Notes: a model not told the origin generated them from the sequence alone. A stretch of DNA of 64,000 nt from an uncultured Eubacteriales bacterium (GCA_902793605.1 CADBEB010000002.1:62001-126000); one strand, 5' to 3'. Positions 17,667 through 26,917 are shown, counted from the stretch's first letter. Made by a program: numbers and translations.

Positions 17667-17680
17667 AGGAGGACAACCGA

Positions 17681-18367
17681 ATGAAAACCGTATTAAGCGG
17701 CATCCTGTCCCTTACCCTGCTCCTGCTGGGCTGCGGCTCCGCCATGGCGGAAAGCGCGGCCTCCGGCCACCGGCTCCTGTACCAGGGTCACGGAAGCCTT
17801 CGCATCGTCACCGCGGAAGGAAAGGTCATCTACATCGATCCCTATGTCGGAGAGGGATACGATCTTCCCGCCGACCTGATCCTGATCACCCACGGGCACC
17901 AGGACCATAACAATGTCGACGTGATCAAACAGCGGAACGACGACTGCCGGGTTATCACCTGGAAGGAAGCCCTGGTCAAGGGCGACTACAAAACCTTCGA
18001 CTTTGGTTATGCCACGGTGGAAGCCGTGCAGGCCGGGAACAACCGCAACCACGACATCAGGGAGTGCGTCGGCTGGCTGATCACGCTCAGCGGCGGCGTC
18101 TCCGTATATGCGAGCGGCGACACCTCCACCACGGAGCAGATGGAAGAGCTCGCCGGGCGGGATATTCATTATGCGTTTTTCTGCTGTGACGGGATCTACA
18201 ATATGGATATGGAGGAGGCAGTCACCTGCGCGAAGCTGGTGAACGCGCGCAACAGCATTCCCTACCACATGAAACCGGGCTCTTTATACGACAAGCGGCT
18301 GGCGGAGACGTTCGACGCCCCGAACCGGCTGCTCATCGAAGCAGGTGAGGAGATCACCCTCGAATAA
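17681..18367 (+). CDS. Exported metallo-beta-lactamase-fold hydrolase (UlaG-like)
   Basis: A 228-residue protein with an N-terminal export signal (residues 1-23). LLGC at 14-17 could act as a lipobox, though the A-M-A site just after would also allow SPase I cleavage. The metal-binding loop HGHQDHNNVD is at residues 70-79 and a later GDTSTT motif supplies the bridging Asp. UlaG-like members hydrolyse lactones or phosphodiesters; the substrate here is unknown. It overlaps the 3' end of mntP on the opposite strand by 14 bp. Confidence 0.8.
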   Translation: MKTVLSGILSLTLLLLGCGSAMAESAASGHRLLYQGHGSLRIVTAEGKVIYIDPYVGEGYDLPADLILITHGHQDHNNVDVIKQRNDDCRVITWKEALVKGDYKTFDFGYATVEAVQAGNNRNHDIRECVGWLITLSGGVSVYASGDTSTTEQMEELAGRDIHYAFFCCDGIYNMDMEEAVTCAKLVNARNSIPYHMKPGSLYDKRLAETFDAPNRLLIEAGEEITLE

Positions 18368-18935
18368 CACCGGTCACGAAGATCTCGATACCGATCAGTA
18401 TCAGGATAATCCCGCCGATGATCGGCGCTTTCCCGGCAAGCTTCGTTCCAATCTTCCCGCCCAGCCGGACACCGGCCAGGCAGATCCCATAGGTGACGAT
18501 GCCGATGATCAGGGATTCGACCAGGGCAAAGACGAAGTCGTACCCGGCAATGGTGAACCCGACCGAGAGCGCGTCGATGGACGTGGCGATGCCCTGGACG
18601 AACAGTGCGCCGCCCTTCAGGGAGCTTTCCCCGCCCTGATCACGGAGCCCCTCGAGGATCATCTTCACGCCGATATAAACCAGCAGGGCCAGCGCGATCC
18701 ATGGGATGAAGCGCTGGAAAGTCTGGAAAGCTTCCGCGATGGAGTGGACGCAGAACCAGCCCAGCAGGGGCATCAGCGTCTGGAAGACAGCGAAGGTTCC
18801 CGCGATGGTCAGGCTGCGGGAAACGGAGATATCCGGTTCGCGCAGGCCGTTGGCCAGTGAAACGGAGAACGCGTCCATCGCCAGGCCGACGCCGAAGAGG
18901 ACGCTGTTGAGGACAAAGAGGAAATTGAACGTCAT
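18354..18935 (-). CDS. mntP: Manganese efflux pump MntP
   Basis: Six-span membrane exporter of Mn2+ with 193 residues. The two symmetric motifs MDAFSVSLANG (about 20-30) and SIDALSVGF (about 115-123) carry the conserved membrane Asp residues. The start at 18935 has a GGGAGG site seven nt ahead. The leader contains an intrinsic terminator and a yybP-ykoY manganese riboswitch, the usual control of this gene family. Confidence 0.93.
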   Translation of the reverse strand: MTFNFLFVLNSVLFGVGLAMDAFSVSLANGLREPDISVSRSLTIAGTFAVFQTLMPLLGWFCVHSIAEAFQTFQRFIPWIALALLVYIGVKMILEGLRDQGGESSLKGGALFVQGIATSIDALSVGFTIAGYDFVFALVESLIIGIVTYGICLAGVRLGGKIGTKLAGKAPIIGGIILILIGIEIFVTGVIRG

Positions 18936-18951
18936 ATGCAAGCCTCCCATA

Positions 18952-18988
18952 AAAAGATCAGGTACGGCGAAACCGTACCTGATCTTTT
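18952..18988 (-). terminator. Expression-platform terminator in the mntP leader
   Basis: A perfect 16-bp stem (18952-18967 with 18973-18988) with a 5-nt loop. On the minus strand its 3' arm ends in a T run directly before the mntP ribosome site. It is the likely off-state hairpin of the Mn2+ riboswitch. Confidence 0.85.
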
Positions 18989-19019
18989 CGGACACGTCAT
19001 GTACAGCTTCGCAGTTGTA

Positions 19020-19105
19020 CATGAGTCTCGCATATTAAAGCAAGCCAGGCCGGAAAGCCAGTATGTTGACTTGCTGCGCTTCGCGCTTGCTACTCCCCCA
19101 TGGAA
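19020..19105 (-). promoter_or_regulatory. yybP-ykoY manganese riboswitch aptamer
   Basis: Reading the minus strand, GGGGGAGTAGC (19099-19089) opens the aptamer, a GCGC-GAA-GCGC helix follows, then GTCAACATACTGG, and GCGAGACTC (19031-19023) closes it. These are the conserved blocks of the yybP-ykoY class, which senses Mn2+. A CATGTACA hairpin (19023-18998) comes next and may act as the switching stem ahead of the terminator at 18952. The aptamer starts within the last codons of the upstream acetyltransferase gene. Confidence 0.88.
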
Positions 19106-19683
19106 CAGGGTTCATTGTATGAACAGGTTCCCGGTTTGTCAACACAAACATTCGGAAGAGCCTCCCACTCGGAACGCGTGATGGCATAGGCATAGGAGAT
19201 GGTGTTCTTCGGATCAGGGTATTCCTTGACCTTCTTCATGCCGTTGGCCATGGCGGTGGAGTATGATCCGATATTGGTATATTTCATATACGAGTAAACC
19301 GTATCGTAATCCGTGTTCCGGAACACCCAGTCCCGGACTGCGCGGGCGGCTTCTTTCGCATATCCTTTACGCCAGTGCTTTTTATGGATATGATAGCCGA
19401 TCTCCGGGAGCATCTCTCCGTCGATATTCTGGATCGTGACGCCGCAGTCGCCGATGAACTCGCCCGTTTCCTTCAGGACGACGGCCCACAGCCCGAAACC
19501 GTACGTTTTGTAGTTCTCCAGATTCCAGGTGATCCATCTCCTGGTTCGCTCCTCCGTAAACGGAGCGGGATAGTGCTGCATGGTCTCCGGGTCGGACATG
19601 ATCTCATACAGGGCGTCAAAATCATCCGGGGTATATTCCCGGAGGCCGAGCCGTTCCGTCTCGATTGTGTAAGTCATTTGCAC
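19090..19683 (-). CDS. GNAT acetyltransferase (RimJ/RimL-like)
   Basis: A 197-residue N-acetyltransferase. TERLGLREYTPDDFDALYEIMSD at the N-terminus and the acetyl-CoA-binding HWRKGYAKEAARAV near residue 103 mark the RimJ/RimL/MECTAT group. The best-spaced ribosome site (AGAGGA) favours the GTG at 19683; the ATG two codons later is an alternative. The last two codons plus the stop (GGG GAG TAG) are part of the conserved riboswitch core of the downstream mntP leader, and the mntP promoter lies inside the coding sequence. Confidence 0.85.
   Translation of the reverse strand: MQMTYTIETERLGLREYTPDDFDALYEIMSDPETMQHYPAPFTEERTRRWITWNLENYKTYGFGLWAVVLKETGEFIGDCGVTIQNIDGEMLPEIGYHIHKKHWRKGYAKEAARAVRDWVFRNTDYDTVYSYMKYTNIGSYSTAMANGMKKVKEYPDPKNTISYAYAITRSEWEALPNVCVDKPGTCSYNEPCSMGE
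19114..19142 (-). promoter_or_regulatory. mntP: mntP promoter inside the acetyltransferase gene
   Basis: On the minus strand TTGACA (19142-19137) and TACAAT (19119-19114) are separated by 17 bp. The predicted start near 19107 is a few bases ahead of the riboswitch core. Confidence 0.75.
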
Positions 19684-19973
19684 TTCGTCCTCTTTCCGGG
19701 AACGTCGGGGACAGTCCTTAAGGGCCGCTTCAACGTTTCTTCAACCTTCATCCGCCTCTGGCGGCGGCTGGCGAAACGCCCGCTTGTTCCTCCATTGGTC
19801 AGTATAAAGGAGAATTGAAGAGAAGGGAAGATACTGCCAATACTGATTTGGTATAAAACTATCTGCTGGCGGTACGGGATTGGCACCCCTTGTTCCCGTG
19901 TCCGCGGCGTGGTATCATTTCCGTGTGATCCCGATCGGAGAAATGATCAGGGAATCGGATAAGGAGATACGCT

Positions 19974-20525
19974 TTGCTGTATATCATGAGACACGGCCGG
20001 ACCGACTGGAACGACCGGCACAAGCTCCAGGGCCGGACGGATGTCCCGCTGAACGAAGAAGGCCGGCGCATGGCGGAGAAAGCCGCGGAGGAGTACCGCG
20101 ATATTCCGCTGGACGTCTGCTGGTGCTCCCCGCTGATCCGGGCCAGGGAAACGGCGGAAATCGTGCTCCGCGGGCGGGACGTGCCGATCCTGACCGACGA
20201 CCGGCTGCGGGAGATGAGCTTCGGGGATTATGAGGGACAGGAGAACAGCTTCGACATCCCGGACAGTCCGGTCAACGTGATCTTTTGGGCGCCGGAAAAA
20301 TATACCGCCTCCGTGGGCGGGGCGGAAACGTTTGAAGAGCTGTTTGCCCGGACCGGATCCTTCCTCCGGGAAGTGATCGATCCCCTGATGGAACAGGGAA
20401 AGGATGTGCTCATCGTCGGCCACGGCGCGATGAATCTGAGCATCATCAGTCAGATCCGTCATCTGCCGAGGAAAGATTTCTGGAGTACCGGGATCGAAAA
20501 CTGTAAAATGATGAGGTTGATATGA
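19974..20525 (+). CDS. Histidine phosphatase family protein (phosphoglycerate-mutase-like)
   Basis: Branch 1 histidine phosphatase of 183 residues. The catalytic RHG is at residues 6-8 and the second His stands in IVGHGAMN near residue 146; SPLIRARETAE (about 50-60) is the conserved arginine-containing block. It starts with TTG seven nt after AAGGAG. Possible substrates include alpha-ribazole phosphate or sugar phosphates; none can be chosen from context. It ends directly against panE on the other strand. The 19684-19973 gap before it holds no recognised element other than weak promoter-like sequences. Confidence 0.85.
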   Translation: MLYIMRHGRTDWNDRHKLQGRTDVPLNEEGRRMAEKAAEEYRDIPLDVCWCSPLIRARETAEIVLRGRDVPILTDDRLREMSFGDYEGQENSFDIPDSPVNVIFWAPEKYTASVGGAETFEELFARTGSFLREVIDPLMEQGKDVLIVGHGAMNLSIISQIRHLPRKDFWSTGIENCKMMRLI

Positions 20526-21527
20526 TCAGAAGTCCTTCAGGTTTTCTCTGGAGGGTTTTCTTTTTCCGTCCTGGATCCCGTGGACGAGGGAGACGATCCG
20601 GTCGTTCACGGGTGTCGGGACACCTTTCTTTTTCCCCCAATCGCAGATGACGCCGTTGATCGCGTCGATCTCGCAGGGCTTGCCTTTCTTCAGGTCCTGC
20701 AGCATGGAAGGTTCGATGGCTGCGTGCTTTTTCATCGCGATGGGCAGGATGAGTTTCGCGACGGCCTTTTTCACGGGATTGGACCAGTAGAACAGGCTCA
20801 CGATGTCCTTGCCCTGGACGGCGGCGAAAGTTACCCCGGCGGCGCGGCCGACGTCAATGACCTCCTTCATGCAGCGGACGGCGAGCTCCTTCGCCTGCGG
20901 GTTCTTCGTCACATCGCCGAAGGTGCCGCCCATGACGGTGCCCAGTCCGGAGAAGGTGGCGTTGATCAGGAGTTTGGACCAGCGGGCGCCGGGCAGGTTG
21001 CTCTCGATCTCCACGGGGCACATCTTTTCGAGCACGGACTTTACCTTTTCCAGGCTGCTCTCCGGGATGCCCGGCATACCGCCCATATGGAAGGACAGGC
21101 TGCCCGGATCGGATGTCAGGCGGCTCTCGCCGGGAGCGGTCATGGTGGCGCCCCATTCCACGGTACAGCCGATGGTCCTGTCCGCTCCGATAATCTTTGC
21201 GATCCCGTCTTCGGGGATGCCGTTCTGCAGGGTGACGATCAGGCCGTCTTCCGCCAGGTAGTCCTTCAGGAAGGTTACGGTCTCCCGGTTATTCAGCTGT
21301 TTGGTCATGAGGAAAATGATATCGTACCGGCCGCTCATCTCTTCTGGCAGCAGCGCGCTGACAGGCACCGTCATGTCCACGGTCCCGGTCACGCGGGCTC
21401 CGTTTTCCTTCAGGGCGGCCACATGGGCCTTGTTCCGGTTGATCAGGTCGATATTGACGCCGTTTTTGGTGAGGAAGGCGCCCATGACGGTTCCCAGGGA
21501 ACCGGCTCCGTAGATTGCTGTTCTCAT
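20526..21527 (-). CDS. panE: 2-dehydropantoate 2-reductase (ketopantoate reductase family)
   Basis: NADPH-dependent reductase of the PanE/ApbA family, making pantoate for coenzyme A. The dinucleotide loop IYGAGSLGTVMG is at residues 5-16. The C-terminal helical domain has the conserved KLLINATFSGLGTV (near 180) and a distal MLQDLKKGKPCEIDAINGV stretch with the catalytic Lys/Glu region. The ATG at 21527 follows AAAGGA. 333 residues is a little longer than E. coli PanE. Family members also act on other 2-oxo acids, so the symbol is provisional. Confidence 0.85.
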   Translation of the reverse strand: MRTAIYGAGSLGTVMGAFLTKNGVNIDLINRNKAHVAALKENGARVTGTVDMTVPVSALLPEEMSGRYDIIFLMTKQLNNRETVTFLKDYLAEDGLIVTLQNGIPEDGIAKIIGADRTIGCTVEWGATMTAPGESRLTSDPGSLSFHMGGMPGIPESSLEKVKSVLEKMCPVEIESNLPGARWSKLLINATFSGLGTVMGGTFGDVTKNPQAKELAVRCMKEVIDVGRAAGVTFAAVQGKDIVSLFYWSNPVKKAVAKLILPIAMKKHAAIEPSMLQDLKKGKPCEIDAINGVICDWGKKKGVPTPVNDRIVSLVHGIQDGKRKPSRENLKDF

Positions 21528-21659
21528 GGCATGTATCCTTTCCGCGTATCGCTGTCGCGTCCCGCGTACCGCGCGCATCAGCGCCCGGACCCTTTCGGCA
21601 ACGGGAGTCATTATAGCATATCGGGGGATCAAGGCAAGCAGAAAAACATTTTGTTCGCC

Positions 21660-21688
21660 TTGCATTGCTCTTCTTTAGATTTTATAAT
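21660..21688 (+). promoter_or_regulatory. Promoter of the mrfA operon
   Basis: TTGCAT (21660-21665) and TATAAT (21683-21688) spaced 17 bp, about 50 bp before the gene. Confidence 0.65.
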
Positions 21689-21738
21689 GAAGGGCGACAG
21701 AAAACGACGATCGATACAGGACGGAGGGAGCCGGAAGG

Positions 21739-24009
21739 ATGAACGTGACACAGCTTGCTGAGCAGCTCAGACGGGACAGTCAGTTCATGAAGGACGTGAC
21801 CCGCTGGGAAGTGATCCCCGCCCGTCCGGCTAAGACCAGCCCTTTTCCGGAGAGCATGGATGCCCGGCTGATCCCCGTGCTGAACCAGCGGGGGATCTAC
21901 AGCCTTTATACCCATCAGGCGCAGAGCCTGGAAGCGACCGCCCGCGGGGAGGACGTGACCGTGGTCACGCCGACAGCCTCCGGAAAGACCATGTGTTACA
22001 ATCTGCCCGTGCTTTCCGCAATCCTGAAGGACCAGGACGCGCGCGCCCTCTATCTGTTCCCGACCAAGGCCCTGAGCGCGGACCAGGTCAGTGAGCTGTA
22101 CGACATGATCGAGGGAATGGGCGTCGATATCAAGACCTATACCTACGATGGAGATACCCCCGCGGCTGCCCGCCGCGCGATCCGGCAGGCGGGGCACATC
22201 GTGGTGACCAATCCGGACATGCTGCATTCCGGGATCCTGCCGCACCATACCAAATGGGTCAAGCTGTTTGAGAACCTGCAGTATATCGTGATCGACGAGA
22301 TCCATACCTACCGCGGCGTGTTCGGGAGCAACCTGGCCAACGTCCTGCGCCGGCTGATGCGCCTGTGCGAGTTCTACGGGAGCCACCCGCAGTTCATCCT
22401 CTGCAGCGCGACGATCGCCAACCCGAAGGAACTGGCTGAGACGCTGATCGGCCGGCCGGTGACCCTGGTGGACGAGAACGGCGCCCCGATGGGCGAGCGG
22501 CATTTCGTGTTTTACAATCCCCCGGTGGTGAACCGGCAGCTCGGGATCCGCAAGGGCGCCATCCCGATCACGCGGACGATCAGCGGCATGCTGCTGAAGA
22601 ACGGGATCCAGTCCATCACCTTTGCGCGCTCCCGCCTGACGGTGGAAGTGCTGACCCGCTACCTGAAGGACATGGTCCGGGATCCGCTGGGCAACGCCGG
22701 GAAGGTGCGGGGCTACCGCGGAGGCTACCTGCCCGGGGAGCGGAGGGAGATCGAGCGCGGCCTGCGCAGCGGACAGGTGGACGCGGTGGTCTCCACCAAC
22801 GCGCTGGAGCTGGGCATTGATATCGGCGCGCTGGACGCCTGCGTGATGTGCGGCTATCCCGGGACAATCGCCAGCGCCTGGCAGCAGGCCGGCCGCGCCG
22901 GCCGGCGGCAGGGAACGAGCATCGTCTTCTTCATCGCCTCTTCCGCGGCGATCGACCAGTATATCGTCAACCACCCGGACTACCTGCTGAAGCAGAGCCC
23001 GGAGAACGCGCTCCTGAACCCGGACAACCTGTATATCCTGCTGAGCCACTTCAAGTGCGCCGCCTTTGAGCTGCCCTTCTCCGACGGTGACCGGTTCGGC
23101 AACACGAGTTCCACGGAGGAACTGCTGGACTACCTGGACGAGCAGGGGATCCTCCACCATGTGGACGGGCGGTATCACTGGTCCGCGGAGGACTTCCCGG
23201 CCAGCGAGATCTCCCTGCGCTCCGCCGCGGCCGAGAACTTCCTGATCATCGATATCACGGAACCCGCCCATCACCGGGTGATCGGCGAGATGGATCGGTT
23301 CACTGCGCCGATGCTCCTGCATGAAAACGCCATCTACATGCATGAAGGCCGCCAGTTTCAGGTGGAAAAGCTGGACTTTGACGCCTGCAAGGCCTTTATC
23401 CGCAGCGTGGATGTGGGATACTACACGGACGCGGACCTGAACATCAACCTGAGCCTGCTGGACATCGAAAAGGAAGAGGAGACGAGCCGGGGCGGGATCG
23501 CGGGTCTCGGTGAGATCAAGGTGACCGCGCTGGTGACCATGTTCAAGAAGATCCGCTTCGATACGCATGAGACGCTGGGTTTCGGCCATGTCCAGCTGCC
23601 GGAGACGGATATGCACACCACCTCCATGTGGTGGACCCTGCCGGAAAGCCTGGCCTCCCGGGTGCCCAGCGACCGGCTGAAGAACGGGATGATGGGGATC
23701 GCGAACCTGCTGCGGATCGTCTGTCCCCTGTACCTGATGTGCGCGCCGCAGGACATCGCGGTGGTCTACCAGGTGAAGAGCCCGATCACGGACCAGCCGA
23801 CCATTCTGCTCTACGACAACTGCCCCGGCGGTATCGGGCTGAGTCACAAGGCCTTTGGCATGAAGGAGCTGTTGCTTGAGAAGGCGCTGCAGGTGGCGGA
23901 GGACTGTTCCTGCACCTATGGCTGTCCCTCCTGCGTCGGTCCCGTGGGCGAGATCGGGGAGGACGGAAAGCGTACGGCGATCTGGCTGTTGAAGGAGCTG
24001 GTCCGGTGA
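21739..24009 (+). CDS. mrfA: DEAD/DEAH-box DNA helicase, MrfA (YprA) family
   Basis: A 756-residue superfamily 2 helicase. TPTASGKTMCY (motif I) is near residue 76, DEIHTYRG (motif II, DEIH) near 185 and the QAGRAGRRQ motif VI near 380. The DUF1998-type C-terminus has a four-Cys zinc site (CSCTYGCPSC, around 724-733, preceded by CPGG). In B. subtilis MrfA with the nuclease MrfB forms a mitomycin-repair pathway (established). The same order with a 4-bp overlap is seen here. Confidence 0.9.
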   Translation: MNVTQLAEQLRRDSQFMKDVTRWEVIPARPAKTSPFPESMDARLIPVLNQRGIYSLYTHQAQSLEATARGEDVTVVTPTASGKTMCYNLPVLSAILKDQDARALYLFPTKALSADQVSELYDMIEGMGVDIKTYTYDGDTPAAARRAIRQAGHIVVTNPDMLHSGILPHHTKWVKLFENLQYIVIDEIHTYRGVFGSNLANVLRRLMRLCEFYGSHPQFILCSATIANPKELAETLIGRPVTLVDENGAPMGERHFVFYNPPVVNRQLGIRKGAIPITRTISGMLLKNGIQSITFARSRLTVEVLTRYLKDMVRDPLGNAGKVRGYRGGYLPGERREIERGLRSGQVDAVVSTNALELGIDIGALDACVMCGYPGTIASAWQQAGRAGRRQGTSIVFFIASSAAIDQYIVNHPDYLLKQSPENALLNPDNLYILLSHFKCAAFELPFSDGDRFGNTSSTEELLDYLDEQGILHHVDGRYHWSAEDFPASEISLRSAAAENFLIIDITEPAHHRVIGEMDRFTAPMLLHENAIYMHEGRQFQVEKLDFDACKAFIRSVDVGYYTDADLNINLSLLDIEKEEETSRGGIAGLGEIKVTALVTMFKKIRFDTHETLGFGHVQLPETDMHTTSMWWTLPESLASRVPSDRLKNGMMGIANLLRIVCPLYLMCAPQDIAVVYQVKSPITDQPTILLYDNCPGGIGLSHKAFGMKELLLEKALQVAEDCSCTYGCPSCVGPVGEIGEDGKRTAIWLLKELVR

Positions 24010-25184
24010 ACCTGCGGGACAAGCTGCGCGCGGTGGACGGCGGCGGTGCAAAAAGGCCGGCTCCGGCGGAACGCGCGGAGGCGGACTGCCGGCACTTTGC
24101 CGTTTACCGGCCGGCGGAGGAATTTCCCGGCGCGTGGGATCTGACCCGGGAGACTCTGGCCATGATGAGCGAAAAGGAGATGCCGGAGACTTTTGATCCC
24201 CGGCGGATCCTCTACCTGGATACGGAGACCACGGGCCTTGGCGGAAGCGGCACCGTGGCTTTTCTCGTAGGGATGGGCTTCCTGACCGACGAAGGGTTTG
24301 AGGTGCATCAGTTTCTGATGCGGGACTATCCCGAGGAACCGTACCTGCTGAAGCATGTGGCGAACGGGCTGGGGAAGTTCGACGTCCTGTGCACTTTCAA
24401 TGGCACGACCTTTGATGTGCCGCTGCTGGAGAGCCGGTTCCTTATGAACCGGATGGACAGGGATTGCCTGGATCTGCCGCACCTGGACCTGCTGCACCTG
24501 TGCAGGCGGCTGTGGAAACTGCGGCTGGGGCGGTGCAACCTCGGGCGGCTGGAGGAGGTTGTGCTGGGAAAACCAAGGCACGACGACCTTCCCGGCAGCG
24601 AGGTGCCGCAGCGCTATTTCACCTATCTGAAGACGAAGCAGATGTCCCTGCTGGACGATATCCTGAAGCACAATGCCCAGGATATCGCTTCCCTCTGCGT
24701 GCTGCTTAACCATATGGCGGACCTGTACCTGCATCCGGAGAAGATCCGGTTCAGCGAGGACGTGTATTCGATGGGCCGGGCGCTGGAGCGGATCAACCTG
24801 ACTGAGAACGCCCGGCGCTGCTACCGGCTGGCCCGGAAGGGGCGCATGGGGGATTCGGCCGGCACCGCCCTGGCGGTCAGCTACCGCCGCAGCGGGGACC
24901 GGGAGGAGGCCGCGAAGGTCTGGCGGGAGATGATCCATGAACGCCGGGGCGGCATCATGCCCTACGTGGAGCTGGCAAAGCACGAGGAGCATATCCGCAG
25001 GAATCCGGCAGCGGCTCTGCGGCTGACGGAACAGGCGCTCTTCCTGCTCAGCGAACCGGCCCTGCGGGAAAGCGGAACTGTACAAGAAGAGAAAAATGAG
25101 TTACAATACCGCCGTCAACGATTATTGCGCAAGCTGAAGGAGCAACAGATCGATGGGATTCATGACGGGACTGAAAGCGAATAA
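24006..25184 (+). CDS. mrfB: RNase H-like exonuclease, MrfB (YprB) family
   Basis: A 392-residue protein. Residues 75-240 form a DEDD-type 3'-5' exonuclease: YLDTETTG gives the first acidic pair, FNGTTFDVPLLESRF the second motif, and HNAQDIASL the last Asp. The C-terminal third is TPR-like. In B. subtilis MrfB acts with the MrfA helicase in repair of mitomycin lesions. The GTG start lies inside a GTGA overlap with mrfA. Confidence 0.88.
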   Translation: MNLRDKLRAVDGGGAKRPAPAERAEADCRHFAVYRPAEEFPGAWDLTRETLAMMSEKEMPETFDPRRILYLDTETTGLGGSGTVAFLVGMGFLTDEGFEVHQFLMRDYPEEPYLLKHVANGLGKFDVLCTFNGTTFDVPLLESRFLMNRMDRDCLDLPHLDLLHLCRRLWKLRLGRCNLGRLEEVVLGKPRHDDLPGSEVPQRYFTYLKTKQMSLLDDILKHNAQDIASLCVLLNHMADLYLHPEKIRFSEDVYSMGRALERINLTENARRCYRLARKGRMGDSAGTALAVSYRRSGDREEAAKVWREMIHERRGGIMPYVELAKHEEHIRRNPAAALRLTEQALFLLSEPALRESGTVQEEKNELQYRRQRLLRKLKEQQIDGIHDGTESE

Positions 25185-26052
25185 GGCATACCGCCTGCAG
25201 AGGAACGGGCAGACGGAAGAAGCCATCAAGATCTATGAGGAAGCGTTCGCGGAGGGGCTGAACGATCCGCGTTACGTTCTGGCCTATGCCCTGCTGATCA
25301 TCCGCAAGGGCGAGTATCAGAAGGCGAAGGACTTCCTGGTGAAGCATCAGAAGGCGCCGGGCATGACGCCGGACCAGCGGGTCACGCTGCTGGTGGACTA
25401 TGCCACCTGCTGTTTCCGCCTGGGCGACCTGGACAAGGGCATCAACACCCTGGAGCAGCAGTTCCGCAAGACGGAGACAGGCCTGCTCTACCAGACCCTG
25501 GGCTATCTCTACGTGGAGAAATACGACGCGGCCAACAAGCCGGAATTCCCGGAAGAGCCTGCCGGGACCGAAGAAACCGAAGAGGCCGAAGAAACTGCGG
25601 ATGCAGACGACACTGCGGAAGATTCCGCTACGGGAGACGCGGAACCCGCACAGCAGCCCGAAGAGGCGAGCGAGCCGGCTGCTGCTGACGAAAAACAGCT
25701 TTCTCCCCGGGAGGCCTGGGACGCAGGCGTGGAGAAAGCGGAGGCCTTTATCCGGGACAGCCTGGACTACGACGATGCGGATCCGATCTGCCTGGATAAT
25801 ATGGGCCAGTTCCTCTACCGGGTCCGCGGGGACCGGGCCGGCGCGAAGAAATGGTTCAAGAAAGCGCTGGCCATCAAGGACAGCCAGATCGACACCCTGT
25901 ATTTTCTGAGCCGCTACGACGAGGAAGAAGGGGACCGGCAGGCTGCCCTGGAGAAGCTGGAGAAGGCGGCGAAGGGCCGCTTCTCCCCACTGAACTACTG
26001 CAGCCGGGAAACCGTGCAGAAAGAGATTGAGCGACTGAAGGGAGCCGTATGA
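25153..26052 (+). CDS. Tetratricopeptide-repeat protein with acidic insert
   Basis: A 299-residue cytoplasmic protein with TPR units in residues 5-130 and again about 190-285 (for example GDRAGAKKWFKKALAIKD). They are separated by a very acidic low-complexity linker of about 50 residues. It overlaps mrfB by 32 bp and is followed 1 bp later by lepB, so it belongs to this operon. Probably a scaffold protein; specific function unknown. Confidence 0.75.
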   Translation: MGFMTGLKANKAYRLQRNGQTEEAIKIYEEAFAEGLNDPRYVLAYALLIIRKGEYQKAKDFLVKHQKAPGMTPDQRVTLLVDYATCCFRLGDLDKGINTLEQQFRKTETGLLYQTLGYLYVEKYDAANKPEFPEEPAGTEETEEAEETADADDTAEDSATGDAEPAQQPEEASEPAAADEKQLSPREAWDAGVEKAEAFIRDSLDYDDADPICLDNMGQFLYRVRGDRAGAKKWFKKALAIKDSQIDTLYFLSRYDEEEGDRQAALEKLEKAAKGRFSPLNYCSRETVQKEIERLKGAV

Positions 26053-26053
26053 T

Positions 26054-26770
26054 ATGAGTGAGATTGAAAAGAAGACCGAAGCCGCGGCGGAAACCGCAGC
26101 GGAAGCCGTAACGGAAGATCCGGCCGGGAAAGGCAAAAAGAACAAAAAAGAAAAGGTGAAAAGATCCGTGGGTATGGAGATCCTCAGTTGGGTGCTCACG
26201 CTCCTGGTGGCCGTGGCAGCCGCGCTGGTGATCCGTTCCGTGATCTTTGAGCCGGTCCGGGTGGACGGGCATTCCATGGACGATACCCTGGCAGACCGGG
26301 AGATCATGCTTGTTTCCAAGTTCGATTATTCCACCACCTGGTTCAGCTTCCCCTGGCAGAGTGATGAAGCCAAGGAAAATGCGCCGCGCCTGACCCTTTT
26401 CGGGAATCCGCAGCGCTTCGACGTGGTCATCTGCCGCTATCCCAACCGGGGCGACACCAATTTTGTCAAGCGCGTGGTGGGCCTGCCCGGGGATACGGTG
26501 GAGCTCCGCGAAGGGTACCTGTATGTAAACGGCGAAAAGTACGATGAACCCTATATCAACGACGAATACCGTACAGGATACCTGAACTCCTTCGCCCCCT
26601 ACGAGGTGCCGGAGGGGAAATACTTCGTGATGGGCGACCACCGGAACAATTCCAACGACAGCCGCAGCATCGGACCGATCGAGCGCAGCATGATCATCGG
26701 CCACGTGCGGCAGGTCGTCTTCCCCTTCAACCAGTGGAGGGGCGTTCCCAATGGACTTGACGTCAAGTAA
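26054..26770 (+). CDS. lepB: Signal peptidase I
   Basis: Membrane-bound serine protease that cuts signal peptides. A charged 38-residue cytoplasmic N-terminus is followed by one membrane span (about 43-64). The catalytic Ser is S74 in DGHSMDDTL and the general-base Lys K139 in NFVKRVVGLPGD. The GDHRNNSNDSR box near residue 196 confirms the family. Length 238 is typical for Gram-positive single-span enzymes with a small insert. Confidence 0.93.
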   Translation: MSEIEKKTEAAAETAAEAVTEDPAGKGKKNKKEKVKRSVGMEILSWVLTLLVAVAAALVIRSVIFEPVRVDGHSMDDTLADREIMLVSKFDYSTTWFSFPWQSDEAKENAPRLTLFGNPQRFDVVICRYPNRGDTNFVKRVVGLPGDTVELREGYLYVNGEKYDEPYINDEYRTGYLNSFAPYEVPEGKYFVMGDHRNNSNDSRSIGPIERSMIIGHVRQVVFPFNQWRGVPNGLDVK

Positions 26771-26788
26771 ACCCCATAAACAGAACGG

Positions 26789-26821
26789 CGCCGGAGAGCA
26801 GGAAAGCTTTCCGGCGTTTTT
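26789..26821 (+). terminator. Intrinsic terminator after lepB
   Basis: An 11-bp stem beginning CGCCGGAG with one G-T pair is closed by a short AGGAA loop and followed by five T. It ends the mrfA-mrfB-TPR-lepB operon. Confidence 0.8.
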
Positions 26822-26834
26822 GCTGGTGAAATCG

Positions 26835-26863
26835 TTGACGGAGACGGGATTCCAATGTAAAAT
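26835..26863 (+). promoter_or_regulatory. Promoter of the zinc-ribbon/diguanylate cyclase group
   Basis: TTGACG (26835-26840) and TAAAAT (26858-26863), spacer 17 bp, about 50 bp before the gene at 26918. Confidence 0.6.
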
Positions 26864-26917
26864 TATCTGAGCGATATACATTTCCCGATATGCTCATGGA
26901 TGAAGGAGATTCAACCG

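Noticed and set aside
21682..24051. Very long minus-strand open frame (789 codons) opposite mrfA
   Set aside because: It is the shadow of the GC-rich helicase gene. The product is His/Gln/Arg-rich with no domain, and the plus-strand frame carries all helicase motifs.
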